From: Fulvia fulva | Taxonomy: Eukaryota; Ascomycota; Dothideomycetes; Mycosphaerellales; Mycosphaerellaceae | Length of the DNA: 64,000 nt | Assembly (NCBI RefSeq): GCF_020509005.1 | Contig: NC_063020.1 | Coordinates: 1,798,001-1,862,000, forward strand | Direction of reading: 5' to 3' | Shown: positions 34,370 to 42,092 of the stretch, piece after piece | How positions within the stretch are numbered: the stretch's first letter is position 1 | Layout of the letters: each line of letters opens with the position of its first letter | Position numbers and translations under genes: made by a program | Notes under the pieces: generated by a model | Database searches by the model: none | Seen by the model: only the letters and a program-made list of their open reading frames with translations | Told to the model about the DNA's origin: nothing

Positions 34370-34690
34370 ATGACTTACGGCACTCCCGCGAGCACCCGCG
34401 ACTGCCCTAGACCCTAGAAGAAGCACGTAGAAGACTCGGAACGTAGGGTAGGTTAGAATAAGGTTTTGAGCAAAGCTACTAAGCGCGGCTCCGTACGGGT
34501 TAGCCCTATTGATGCGGGGACACGTACTCGCGAGGGTCGCGTATAAATATCTAGCCTTCCCTAGGCCTCTCTTGCTTTCTTCGTCTTTTGTTTTGTGTAG
34601 CAATTATACTATACCCTTTTATATCTATACTTCGTACCTACATTCTCGCTTTTACCCTTACATCTTATAGGCCAGGCTCTCGCCCTAACA
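34171..34690 (+). repeat. Gypsy-2 3' LTR (520 bp, long form)
   Basis: Preceded by the G-run polypurine tract. The two LTRs of this copy have picked up different RIP changes, so they no longer match exactly. Confidence 0.92.
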
Positions 34691-35307
34691 ATTAATATAC
34701 TTAGATCTTTCGTAGATATAGACGTCCTTAACTAAGGTTAGAGCCGCCTAGTTATCTCCTATAAGGCGTACTAGTCTCAGTTCGTCGACGGTGCTCTTAT
34801 CGGCTTAGACTATTAGTTAGAAAGAGTAGTCTCCTACTAGCCCCGGGTAGTTTATCTCTCGGAGGATAGCCGCTAGGAACTAGGATTGTTTCGCGGCGGC
34901 GTTTATCGCTATAAACTCTGCCTCTATAGTAGAGGTTACTATAGACTTTTACTTCTTACTTATCTAGGATATAGGCGTACCGTATACTAGCTAGACATGT
35001 CCTAGAATTAAGACCCTATCTACTCGATCTATCGCGTAGTCGGAGTCTAAGTATCCGGTTAGGGCACCGTAACTACGTCTAAATATTAATCCTAGGTCGG
35101 GGAACGACCTTAGGTATCTCGAGACCTTCTTTAGTACTTTTATATACCGCTTTGTTAGATCCGCGATATATATACTAGTTCTCCTAAGTAGGAAGGCTAG
35201 GTCTAGTCTCGTTATAGTTATTAGCTATATCTAGGTCCTATTATCGCTCTAGTAGTTATCCTTACTACATCTCTTATTGTTCGGGGCTATAGGACGGAGA
35301 TTATCGT
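34691..35307 (-). mobile_element. Copia-C, segment 2 (RNase H)
   Basis: Starts with the right ATTAA of Gypsy-2. The minus strand matches Copia-A 21040-21560 (RNase H and end of reverse transcriptase). It ends with ATCGT (35303-35307), the target duplication of Copia-B. RIP-mutated. Confidence 0.8.
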
Positions 35308-35514
35308 TATCACGTTAGAAGTGTGGGAAGTTATTGTACGGGCTCATATAGGGTGTTTCAAAAGCAGGTTGTGTATTGCATGTGTCTATCTAGAATGGAC
35401 AAGTGTTGCTCTTGAAGAGGCTGCAGGTGACTAATCAGTCACCTGATTCTTAGCGTACGTGGCCTCAAGTTTTGATGATGGGATGTTGCCCATGTGCACG
35501 CTCGGATCGCGACA
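35308..35514 (-). repeat. Copia-B 3' LTR (207 bp)
   Basis: Reads as identical to 41886-42092. On the minus strand it is preceded by a purine tract GAGGGGGTG (35515-35523). Confidence 0.93.
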
Positions 35515-35768
35515 CACCCCCTCAGCTCGTGCGCTGGAGTGAATGAGCTGATTCCCATGTGATCGCGTGCACCCTGTCATAACTACCCCCCCTATCTATG
35601 GCAGTGACGTCAGGCCCTCGGTGTTGCTGCTGCTGCAGTGAGGGTAAGTCAGCTGTTTCAAGTGAAGTGAGGTGAGGTGAGTGAGGTGAGCTTTGTACCC
35701 CTTCCCTCATTCCTCACTTTCACTGCTGCCATTGTTACCTATATAATAAAGCATAGAATGTGTGACTG

Positions 35769-35880
35769 TTGCCGGTGAGATGGCTCAGGTGATGGTCCCG
35801 TTGCACGGACTTTCACTTGAGTGTGCAATCATCTCACCCACCGGCAAACATCAGAGGTCCTGAGTTCAATCCAGGGGTAG
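35769..35880 (+). ncRNA. tRNA/SINE-like unit with A-box, B-box and long hairpin (putative)
   Basis: TTGCCGGTGAGATG (35769-35782) pairs with CATCTCACCCACCGGCAA (35830-35847), leaving a 3-nt bulge. Inside, TTGCAC (35801) pairs with GTGCAA (35823). TGGCTCAGGTGA (35781) resembles an A box and GTTCAATCC (35864-35872) a B box within a T-arm-like CCTGAGTTCAATCCAGG. It does not fold into an ordinary cloverleaf, so I do not call a tRNA gene. The alternative is chance similarity plus a structural RNA element of the retrotransposon. Confidence 0.35.
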
Positions 35881-36126
35881 CCTTAGTCCTATCGTATGCT
35901 TAAACATATATTGTCGTCCGCTCAACTTATTGAATTGTCCGATAATTGCTCTGTGCCAAGTTATTTCGCTCCGGCGAATGGTGAGAGAGCTCGCTCTGCC
36001 CCTGGGGAGTATGAGATACTAGTCAGTGGCGCAATGCACTGGGCTGTCTACGACAGAGCTTGCACCATGTGAGGTGTAATGGGGCTCCAATGGGTAACAC
36101 CGGAGCAACGGTATCGGAAAGTTGAA

Positions 36127-36147
36127 AAGGCACCTTCGGGGTGCCTT
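36127..36147. other. Perfect 8-bp stem-loop in the Copia-B 3' region
   Basis: AAGGCACC, loop TTCGG, GGTGCCTT. Stable in RNA from either strand; role unknown. Confidence 0.6.
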
Positions 36148-36568
36148 GCTTTCTGCACTTTTAAAGGTCCATCACCTCAGGGTGGTGACACCTTTTTGTT
36201 TTGGGCAAGTGTGTGCTATGTGTGAGGTGCGAAAGCAGCGGATGATGTGGTGACAAGGTGGTAGTGTTGTAGCTAGCAGCAAGTTGGAGGCGTTTCTCGC
36301 TTTCTGATTGGACGCGCTGCTGCTGGTGACAGGGGTGTTTCTCGCCCTTGCGCTGTTAGCCAATGGGAGTCCGAGAAACACCTGTTGATGATGGTGCCAG
36401 GGCCGCACCGGTGAATGGTGGATGCTTTGCCCTGGCCTCGTTGTTTAAGCATTGGTCGCTGCTGGTGGCCGTGTTTTGCGCCTGCTGGCGCTTCCAGAGA
36501 GGTGTCCGTAAAGATGAAGCCGTTCGGTGTTCGTTTCGAGATGAGGTGAGGCCGCTGCTGCGGGCTTC

Positions 36569-39500
36569 TCAGGCGTCTGTTGGCCCGTTACCTCCTGATG
36601 CGGCTGCAGAGGGCACTGAGGTGCGTGGGTCCACGCCTTCCTCAGCCATATTGAGCAGCTTGACGAAGTGCTTGTGCTTCTGTGGTGGAAGCAGCTTGGT
36701 CAGCCCGTCTGCAGGCATGTCGTTGGTGCTGAGATACTTGATCTCAATGTCTCCGCGCTGGTCTCGCTGTCGGAGCCAGTGGTGGTGGATGTCAACGTGG
36801 CGTAGCTTCGTGTCAAGCTTTTGCCCTTGTTGGTTGACAAGGCGGATGGTCTGCGTGTTGTCGCAGTACAAGTGGGTGCGCTGATTGAACTGAAGGTGTA
36901 TCTCAGCGAAGACTCGTTCCCACTGTATGAGCTCTGAGGCGGCTTGCGAAAGCCCGAGTAGCTCAGCCTCTGTTGAGGACTTGGTGACAGTGATTTGTTT
37001 AGATGCCTTATAATCCACTGGTCCACCGAACAGCATGAAGACCCAGCCATTTGAGCTGGTCCTGTCATTGTTCATGCCGTAGGACGCGTCCGATGCTCCA
37101 AAGAACTCGTGGTTGCTACCGAGGTGCTCTGGTTGGCTGTGAAGGCCAGTGATGTGTTTGCTGGCGCCATATACAAGGCAGAGGTTCTTGGTCTCCAGGA
37201 GATAGCGCAAGCACTGATCTGCAAGCTTGAGGTGTGTCTCAGTTGGCTTGGTCAGATACTGCGATAGCATGGACAAGGAAAAGGCGATGTCAGGCCGCGT
37301 GTGTGTGGCGGCGAAGTTGAGGGATCCTATACGTTGTTGGTACGCAAGGATGGCGATAGAGGTGGGTTGATGACCCTCTGGAACGGTCCAATCAAGGTGT
37401 TGATCTACTGGCACTGTCGTTTTGCGTGCATTCGTGGATATGCTGAATTTGGCGGCTAGCTTCTCAATGTAGTCTTCTTGAGAGAGCCACAGCAAGCGCT
37501 TGTTTCTGTCGCGCGTAACCTTGATTCCTAGGAACCAGGAGAGATCACCGAGCTCGTGCATCTCGTACTTGGCAAGCAGCCGCTGCTTGATGTTGGCAGC
37601 ATGGGCCTTGTGCTTGCGGTGGTAGAGCATAACCAGGTCGTCAACGTAAAAGAAGAACATAACCTTGTTGTCATGGTAGATGCATTCGGAGTCCGACAGG
37701 GGTACTAGTCCAAGGGAGGCCAGCGTCTCGGTTAGGGAGTTGTACCACAATAAAGGGGACTCCTTCAGACCGTAGAGGGCCTTGACCAGCTTGAGGGCGT
37801 GTCCATGGGATGGCCTGTCGATTCCAGGAGGTGGTTGCAGATACATGGTGTATGGCAGGTCCGAGTTCAGGAAGGCGTTGACAACATCGAATTGTTCGGC
37901 TTCTAGGTCGAAGCTCGCGGCCATAGCACAGCAGAGGCGGAACATGCTTGCTGGCAGTGTGGCGGCGTATGTGTCTAAGTGTGTTCCTTGCAAATCGCCT
38001 CTTGCGCATAGCCTAGCCTTGAAGCTCTTCAGCATGCCGTGCTCGTCCAGTTTGTATTTGTACACCCACTTGAGCGGCAGTAGTGGCTGAAGTCCCTCCT
38101 CTTGCTGAGCATCCTGATCCTTCTCTTCCTTTGTTGCCCATCTGAATGTGCCTGTTGCCAGGGCTTTGGCAAACTCCTTGGCCATAGCTTCGATCCACTG
38201 TTGGGAGAAGCGGTGTTTCATAGCGGCTCGGTAGTTAGAAGGTTCGGGCGGAAGGTCATCGCGGTGCATAGAGGTAGTGGTGTTGACACGCCTTAGAGGG
38301 CTGTTGCCTCTTCGTGTAGGGCTTCGATCGCTCTTGTCGCGATAGGCGCGTGTTCTGGGTCGTATGCCGGACATCTGGCCGATGATTACATTAGCGACCA
38401 TGATCTGGTGCAGTGCATAGTGGAAGTAGGCCGTTCGTAGGCGCTTTCCATTCTCTGTGACTGCATAGTTGGACTCCTCTGGTGTGTAGAGCTCTGGCTC
38501 CAGGGGGAAGAGTGGTGTGTTGGACGCGTTGTGTGTTAACGCGTCTTCTGGTGGTGTGAATGTGAATGGATATGGCTCGCGATCAGGGTCCGTGTTGCCC
38601 ATGATCTCCTCACGGTCTTCTGCGGTGAGGGCATCCATTATCTGCTGCTGCAGGGTATCGTAGTAGTCAGTGGTGTTGGGTGCTGACTGCTGTGTGTTGT
38701 CTTGAGTCACGTGATCTGTTACGTGCTCGATTTGCCGGTCTTTTTGGTTATATGTTGCTGACTCGCGGTGTTGCGGCCAGTGTGGTTCTTGCCCAAGGAG
38801 CTTTTGGTGGGCGTCTCGAGGTTGTTGGGTGTGCGGCTGCTGAGCCTGTTCTTCCACCCCCTCGGCCTGTGCTGTGTCTTGCTCGTGATGAGCGACATAC
38901 AGGTCGTAGTATTGTTCAGGCTCTTCAGCCGGTTCCGCTGTTGCGATGTTCTCGACAGGGGTCGTGTACCCTGCTGTCAGGCGTGATGGGTCATAGAACG
39001 TGGTCTCATCGAAGAGGACGTCCTTGACTCGCATAACCCTATCTTTTGATGGGTCCCATACGCGGTAGATGTTAGTGGAGTCGTATCCCACAAGGTAGCC
39101 TATGAGCGCTCTCTCTTGGAGTTTCTCGCTCTTGCCAGGCTGATCTGGTCCATGGATGAACACGTATGCAAGGGAGCCATACACCACCATGTGACCCACG
39201 TTCGGAATTCGTCCTGTTGCCAATTCGAATGGGGTCTTCCAGCCCTTTGACTGGATAGGGGATCGCCAGAGGATGTACGCCGCTGCTGCAGTGCATTCTG
39301 GCCAAAGCTTTTCCGGCAATCGTGCGTGGATGCGAATGGTTCTGCTCATGGTGATGATCAGAGCTCCAGCTCTTTCTGCTGGGTCCTGCGCAGGCGCGTA
39401 TTCCGCGGTTGCGTGCCATTCAATCTTGTTGTTGTTGATGACTGAGCGAAACACCTTCCCAATGGCGGGCTCGTTGTCGCTGTAGAAGCATACGAACCTG

Positions 39501-41722
39501 CGACCAATGAAGTTGATGAAGCTCAGCAGGCTGTTGAAGCAAGCCAACACCGATTGCTGATCCCTGTTCTTGATGGTGAACTGGAAGTGTCCATGGGTAT
39601 CCAGATCGTAGAAGTGGACGAGGTACCTGTCACCGTTGTAGGCGACAGTGAATTCTGCCAAGTCCATGGCCATGTGGCCGTATGGGGTCATCACCCTGAT
39701 GGGCTGAGACCGATTGTGCACCTTGTGAGCTTTGCTAAGCCCACATGCTCTGCAATGTGCAGTGAGGGGTGCGCTTGGACCATCGTTAATGATCACCCCC
39801 TCAACTCTGAGCGGCAACTGCTTGATGCGTTCAGCGCCAATGTGACCAAAGATTTGATGCCACTGGCGGCCAGAGAGCTTTCGGTGTTTGATGGGGGTCC
39901 TGCTGGACGTAGCTGCACCTTGAGTGCCCCCAGTGCTGTTCATGACTGCGAGAACGGTGCGGTCACCATCCTCTTGAGCAGTTGGAGATGCTGCGCTGTT
40001 GGCAGGTTCATCGCCGATGTTTGCACCCCTGCCAATAGTGCTGATGAAGTGCGCGTTGCGCATCTTTTCAGTGACCTTCGGCAGTACTAGGCCCTCTTTT
40101 GTAGGCCATTGGTAAATGATGGGTGACTTAGGTGGTGTGACCACCTTGAAGAAAGGGATTGTACCAGTAGGGCGGTGTAGGTCCATCAATTTAGTGTCGT
40201 TGTGCCACATTGAATTGCTGCGTCCGTGCCACCAGAGTCCGGCTCTTTCCATGCGTGTGTGAGAGATGACGTTCACATGAAAGCCTGGGCAGTAAGCCAC
40301 ATCCAGCAAGGTGAATGAATGGCCCCCAATTGACATATGAACACGCCCTAACGCTGCAATTGGAAAGGTGGTTGTTCCAGCCTGGATTTCTGAGGTGGTG
40401 AGGCGCTCTGCAATGAACTCTACACCCTCCTGGTCATGATGATTGATCACATGAGTGTCTGAACAGTTATCATACACCCAGCAATCCCTGAAGTTGACGC
40501 TCAACTTGCTAATTGAGCTAGAAAGAACAGTAAGGCCAACAAAGCCCTTATCGCTTGGTGATGCCTTCTTCGCATCAGCAATAGCCTTGTCACGTTCCTG
40601 GTCCTTGCGATTGTTGCGATTCAACACGCCAAGCAGACGCTCGCCGTCGTCGCTCAAGCAGTAGTTGATGAAGTTTTTCCAGTACTTCTTCCACTGCTCT
40701 GAGCGCTGATCCTTTGCTGGGCGCTTGTCGGGGTTGATCACATCGCATGAGAACAGGCCCTTGTGACAGGTGTCCTTGGGCTCGCCGGTGATGTTCCAGC
40801 AGCCGCTTGGCCTGTTGTTGTCCTTGTCTTTGTTCTTGTCGCCGCGGCTGCTGCCACGACCCTTGTCACCGCGGCTGTTGCCACGGTTGTCACCACGGCT
40901 GCTGCCACGGTCACCCTCCTTTTGACCAGCACCTGTGGGTGCTGTTTCATCCTCTGCTTCTGCTGAGGTTTCTCCGGAGAAGGTTGCGAAGACTGATCGA
41001 CCGTTGGTTGTTGCTGGTGCGGTGTCGCGTATCCATTCGAGGTAACGCTCAGTAAGCTTTTGTAGTGACATTTTGTCACGCTTCCACTCGTTGTATAGAG
41101 AAGCACCGTAGGCTGGAGCCTGCTTCTGCTGAATAGCAAGTAGGAAGTGTCTACTAAGGTCGTCGTACTCGGCGTGGTTGCACTTAAGCATCTTGGTCTG
41201 CAAAACTAACCAGTCTGAGCACCAGTCGTCGATTCTGCGTGCGCTAGCCTTCTGAAGCCTAGACAGCTCAAGCGTGAGCTGCCGCTTACGCAGCATATCG
41301 TCTGGACCATACTGATCCTTGAGAGCCTGGTATTTCGCTCTGAGGGTGTTCTGGCCGTGCATTAGCTCTTGCCCTAGCTCTGTCGTCGTACGGATGAGGT
41401 AGGTAATGAGCTTTGATCGCGCAGCAGCAAAGATGTCGTACATCCGTTGCCTTCGGTCTGCGTCTGTTTGTCGTAGCTTGATGAGATCTCTTGATGTAGC
41501 GTCTCCTGCCGTGTACGCTTGTTGGATTTCCTCAAACGTCAAGTGAGTAGGCTCTGTTGGCTCGTTACTCAGTTGGTGAGGATCCACATACTTCCAGACA
41601 TTCAAAGACTCTGCGTAGAGCTCTAGCTGACGGTCAAACTTGTCCCATTGGTCATGGCTCTTCAGAACCACGGTACCCTGAGGTAGGGCACCGGTAGTCA
41701 CCGGCGTCTCGGTAGTGGCCAT
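36569..41722 (-). CDS. Copia-B gag-pol polyprotein
   Basis: 1,717 residues from ATG 41722 (MATTETPVTTG). The frame also reads upstream, but without an ATG. Gag (1-300) ends in an RG-rich stretch (272-295, repeated SRGD) instead of a classical zinc knuckle; a loose Cys/His cluster follows (308-326). The protease motif is DNCSDTHV at 418-425, where the usual DSG or DTG Gly is missing. Integrase has a zinc region (HQIFGHIG to CRACGLSK) and a core (MDLAEF, SDNEPAIG). Reverse transcriptase has KWVYKYKLDEHG, DVVNAFLNSDLP, LYGLKESP and YVDD. RNase H has GASDASYG, TKSSTEAELLG and YCDNTQ. Gag and Pol are one frame, so their ratio must be set in some other way than frameshifting. Confidence 0.93.
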   Translation of the reverse strand: MATTETPVTTGALPQGTVVLKSHDQWDKFDRQLELYAESLNVWKYVDPHQLSNEPTEPTHLTFEEIQQAYTAGDATSRDLIKLRQTDADRRQRMYDIFAAARSKLITYLIRTTTELGQELMHGQNTLRAKYQALKDQYGPDDMLRKRQLTLELSRLQKASARRIDDWCSDWLVLQTKMLKCNHAEYDDLSRHFLLAIQQKQAPAYGASLYNEWKRDKMSLQKLTERYLEWIRDTAPATTNGRSVFATFSGETSAEAEDETAPTGAGQKEGDRGSSRGDNRGNSRGDKGRGSSRGDKNKDKDNNRPSGCWNITGEPKDTCHKGLFSCDVINPDKRPAKDQRSEQWKKYWKNFINYCLSDDGERLLGVLNRNNRKDQERDKAIADAKKASPSDKGFVGLTVLSSSISKLSVNFRDCWVYDNCSDTHVINHHDQEGVEFIAERLTTSEIQAGTTTFPIAALGRVHMSIGGHSFTLLDVAYCPGFHVNVISHTRMERAGLWWHGRSNSMWHNDTKLMDLHRPTGTIPFFKVVTPPKSPIIYQWPTKEGLVLPKVTEKMRNAHFISTIGRGANIGDEPANSAASPTAQEDGDRTVLAVMNSTGGTQGAATSSRTPIKHRKLSGRQWHQIFGHIGAERIKQLPLRVEGVIINDGPSAPLTAHCRACGLSKAHKVHNRSQPIRVMTPYGHMAMDLAEFTVAYNGDRYLVHFYDLDTHGHFQFTIKNRDQQSVLACFNSLLSFINFIGRRFVCFYSDNEPAIGKVFRSVINNNKIEWHATAEYAPAQDPAERAGALIITMSRTIRIHARLPEKLWPECTAAAAYILWRSPIQSKGWKTPFELATGRIPNVGHMVVYGSLAYVFIHGPDQPGKSEKLQERALIGYLVGYDSTNIYRVWDPSKDRVMRVKDVLFDETTFYDPSRLTAGYTTPVENIATAEPAEEPEQYYDLYVAHHEQDTAQAEGVEEQAQQPHTQQPRDAHQKLLGQEPHWPQHRESATYNQKDRQIEHVTDHVTQDNTQQSAPNTTDYYDTLQQQIMDALTAEDREEIMGNTDPDREPYPFTFTPPEDALTHNASNTPLFPLEPELYTPEESNYAVTENGKRLRTAYFHYALHQIMVANVIIGQMSGIRPRTRAYRDKSDRSPTRRGNSPLRRVNTTTSMHRDDLPPEPSNYRAAMKHRFSQQWIEAMAKEFAKALATGTFRWATKEEKDQDAQQEEGLQPLLPLKWVYKYKLDEHGMLKSFKARLCARGDLQGTHLDTYAATLPASMFRLCCAMAASFDLEAEQFDVVNAFLNSDLPYTMYLQPPPGIDRPSHGHALKLVKALYGLKESPLLWYNSLTETLASLGLVPLSDSECIYHDNKVMFFFYVDDLVMLYHRKHKAHAANIKQRLLAKYEMHELGDLSWFLGIKVTRDRNKRLLWLSQEDYIEKLAAKFSISTNARKTTVPVDQHLDWTVPEGHQPTSIAILAYQQRIGSLNFAATHTRPDIAFSLSMLSQYLTKPTETHLKLADQCLRYLLETKNLCLVYGASKHITGLHSQPEHLGSNHEFFGASDASYGMNNDRTSSNGWVFMLFGGPVDYKASKQITVTKSSTEAELLGLSQAASELIQWERVFAEIHLQFNQRTHLYCDNTQTIRLVNQQGQKLDTKLRHVDIHHHWLRQRDQRGDIEIKYLSTNDMPADGLTKLLPPQKHKHFVKLLNMAEEGVDPRTSVPSAAASGGNGPTDA

Positions 41723-41869
41723 AACTGCAAAATGGGTTGTAGGCTGGTGAAAGTTCCACGCGGGTTCACTAGGCCTAGGGGATACTACTGCACTGGTTGT
41801 AGCAGTAGTGCTGTGACGATGCAAACTCTGCTTTGGGGCTTCCTTGTCGCAGCGAATGTTAGTGAGCGC

Positions 41870-41885
41870 TAACCGGGCTCATAAC
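41870..41885 (-). other. Copia-B primer-binding site for initiator tRNA-Met (internal)
   Basis: Minus-strand GTTATGAGCCCGGTTA, the same core as in Copia-A and Copia-D, complementary to the anticodon region of initiator tRNA-Met. Confidence 0.65.
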
Positions 41886-42092
41886 TATCACGTTAGAAGT
41901 GTGGGAAGTTATTGTACGGGCTCATATAGGGTGTTTCAAAAGCAGGTTGTGTATTGCATGTGTCTATCTAGAATGGACAAGTGTTGCTCTTGAAGAGGCT
42001 GCAGGTGACTAATCAGTCACCTGATTCTTAGCGTACGTGGCCTCAAGTTTTGATGATGGGATGTTGCCCATGTGCACGCTCGGATCGCGACA
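41886..42092 (-). repeat. Copia-B 5' LTR (207 bp)
   Basis: Partner of 35308-35514; the primer site follows without a gap. Confidence 0.93.

Larger units (their letters stand above)
28400..34690 (+). mobile_element. Gypsy-2: full-length, heavily RIP-mutated copy of the Gypsy-1 family
   Basis: Two 520-bp LTRs (28400-28919, 34171-34690) and a 5-bp target duplication ATTAA (28395-28399, 34691-34695). The internal part is exactly 5,251 bp, the same as in Gypsy-1, so the two align with no net insertion or deletion; only point changes separate them. These are almost all CA to TA or TG to TA. The gag ATG has become ATA at 28962, and dozens of CAG/CAA/TGG codons are stops. Confidence 0.95.
35515..36568. 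other. Long non-coding 3' region of Copia-B
   Basis: About 1,050 bp between the polyprotein stop and the 3' LTR with no convincing frame on either strand. It contains a polymerase III-like A/B-box unit with a strong stem-loop (35769-35880) and a perfect 8-bp hairpin (36127-36147). Its base composition and words are unlike the neighbouring RIP-mutated DNA. Possibly captured sequence or a packaging signal. Confidence 0.6.
35308..42092 (-). mobile_element. Copia-B: intact Ty1/Copia element with a single gag-pol frame
   Basis: 6,785 bp with 207-bp LTRs that read as identical (35308-35514 and 41886-42092), a 5-bp target duplication ATCGT (35303-35307, 42093-42097), a primer-binding site, one uninterrupted 1,717-residue frame and an unusually long (about 1 kb) non-coding 3' region. 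There is no RIP. It sits in the RIP-mutated Copia-C and is very recent. On the minus strand the LTR reads TGTCGCG to GTGATA, ending TA rather than the usual CA. Confidence 0.95.

Noticed and set aside
35769..35880. A functional tRNA gene
   Set aside because: A-box and B-box words are present, but no acceptor stem, anticodon arm or standard T-arm can be formed; kept only as a putative tRNA/SINE-like unit.
36127..36147. A bacterial-type terminator, suggesting contamination
   Set aside because: No T-run follows directly, and the hairpin is inside a eukaryotic retrotransposon with defined LTRs and target duplication.
36363..36884. Plus-strand frame of 173 codons at the 3' end of Copia-B
   Set aside because: It overlaps the end of RNase H in antisense, shows no recognisable domain, and lacks splice or promoter support.
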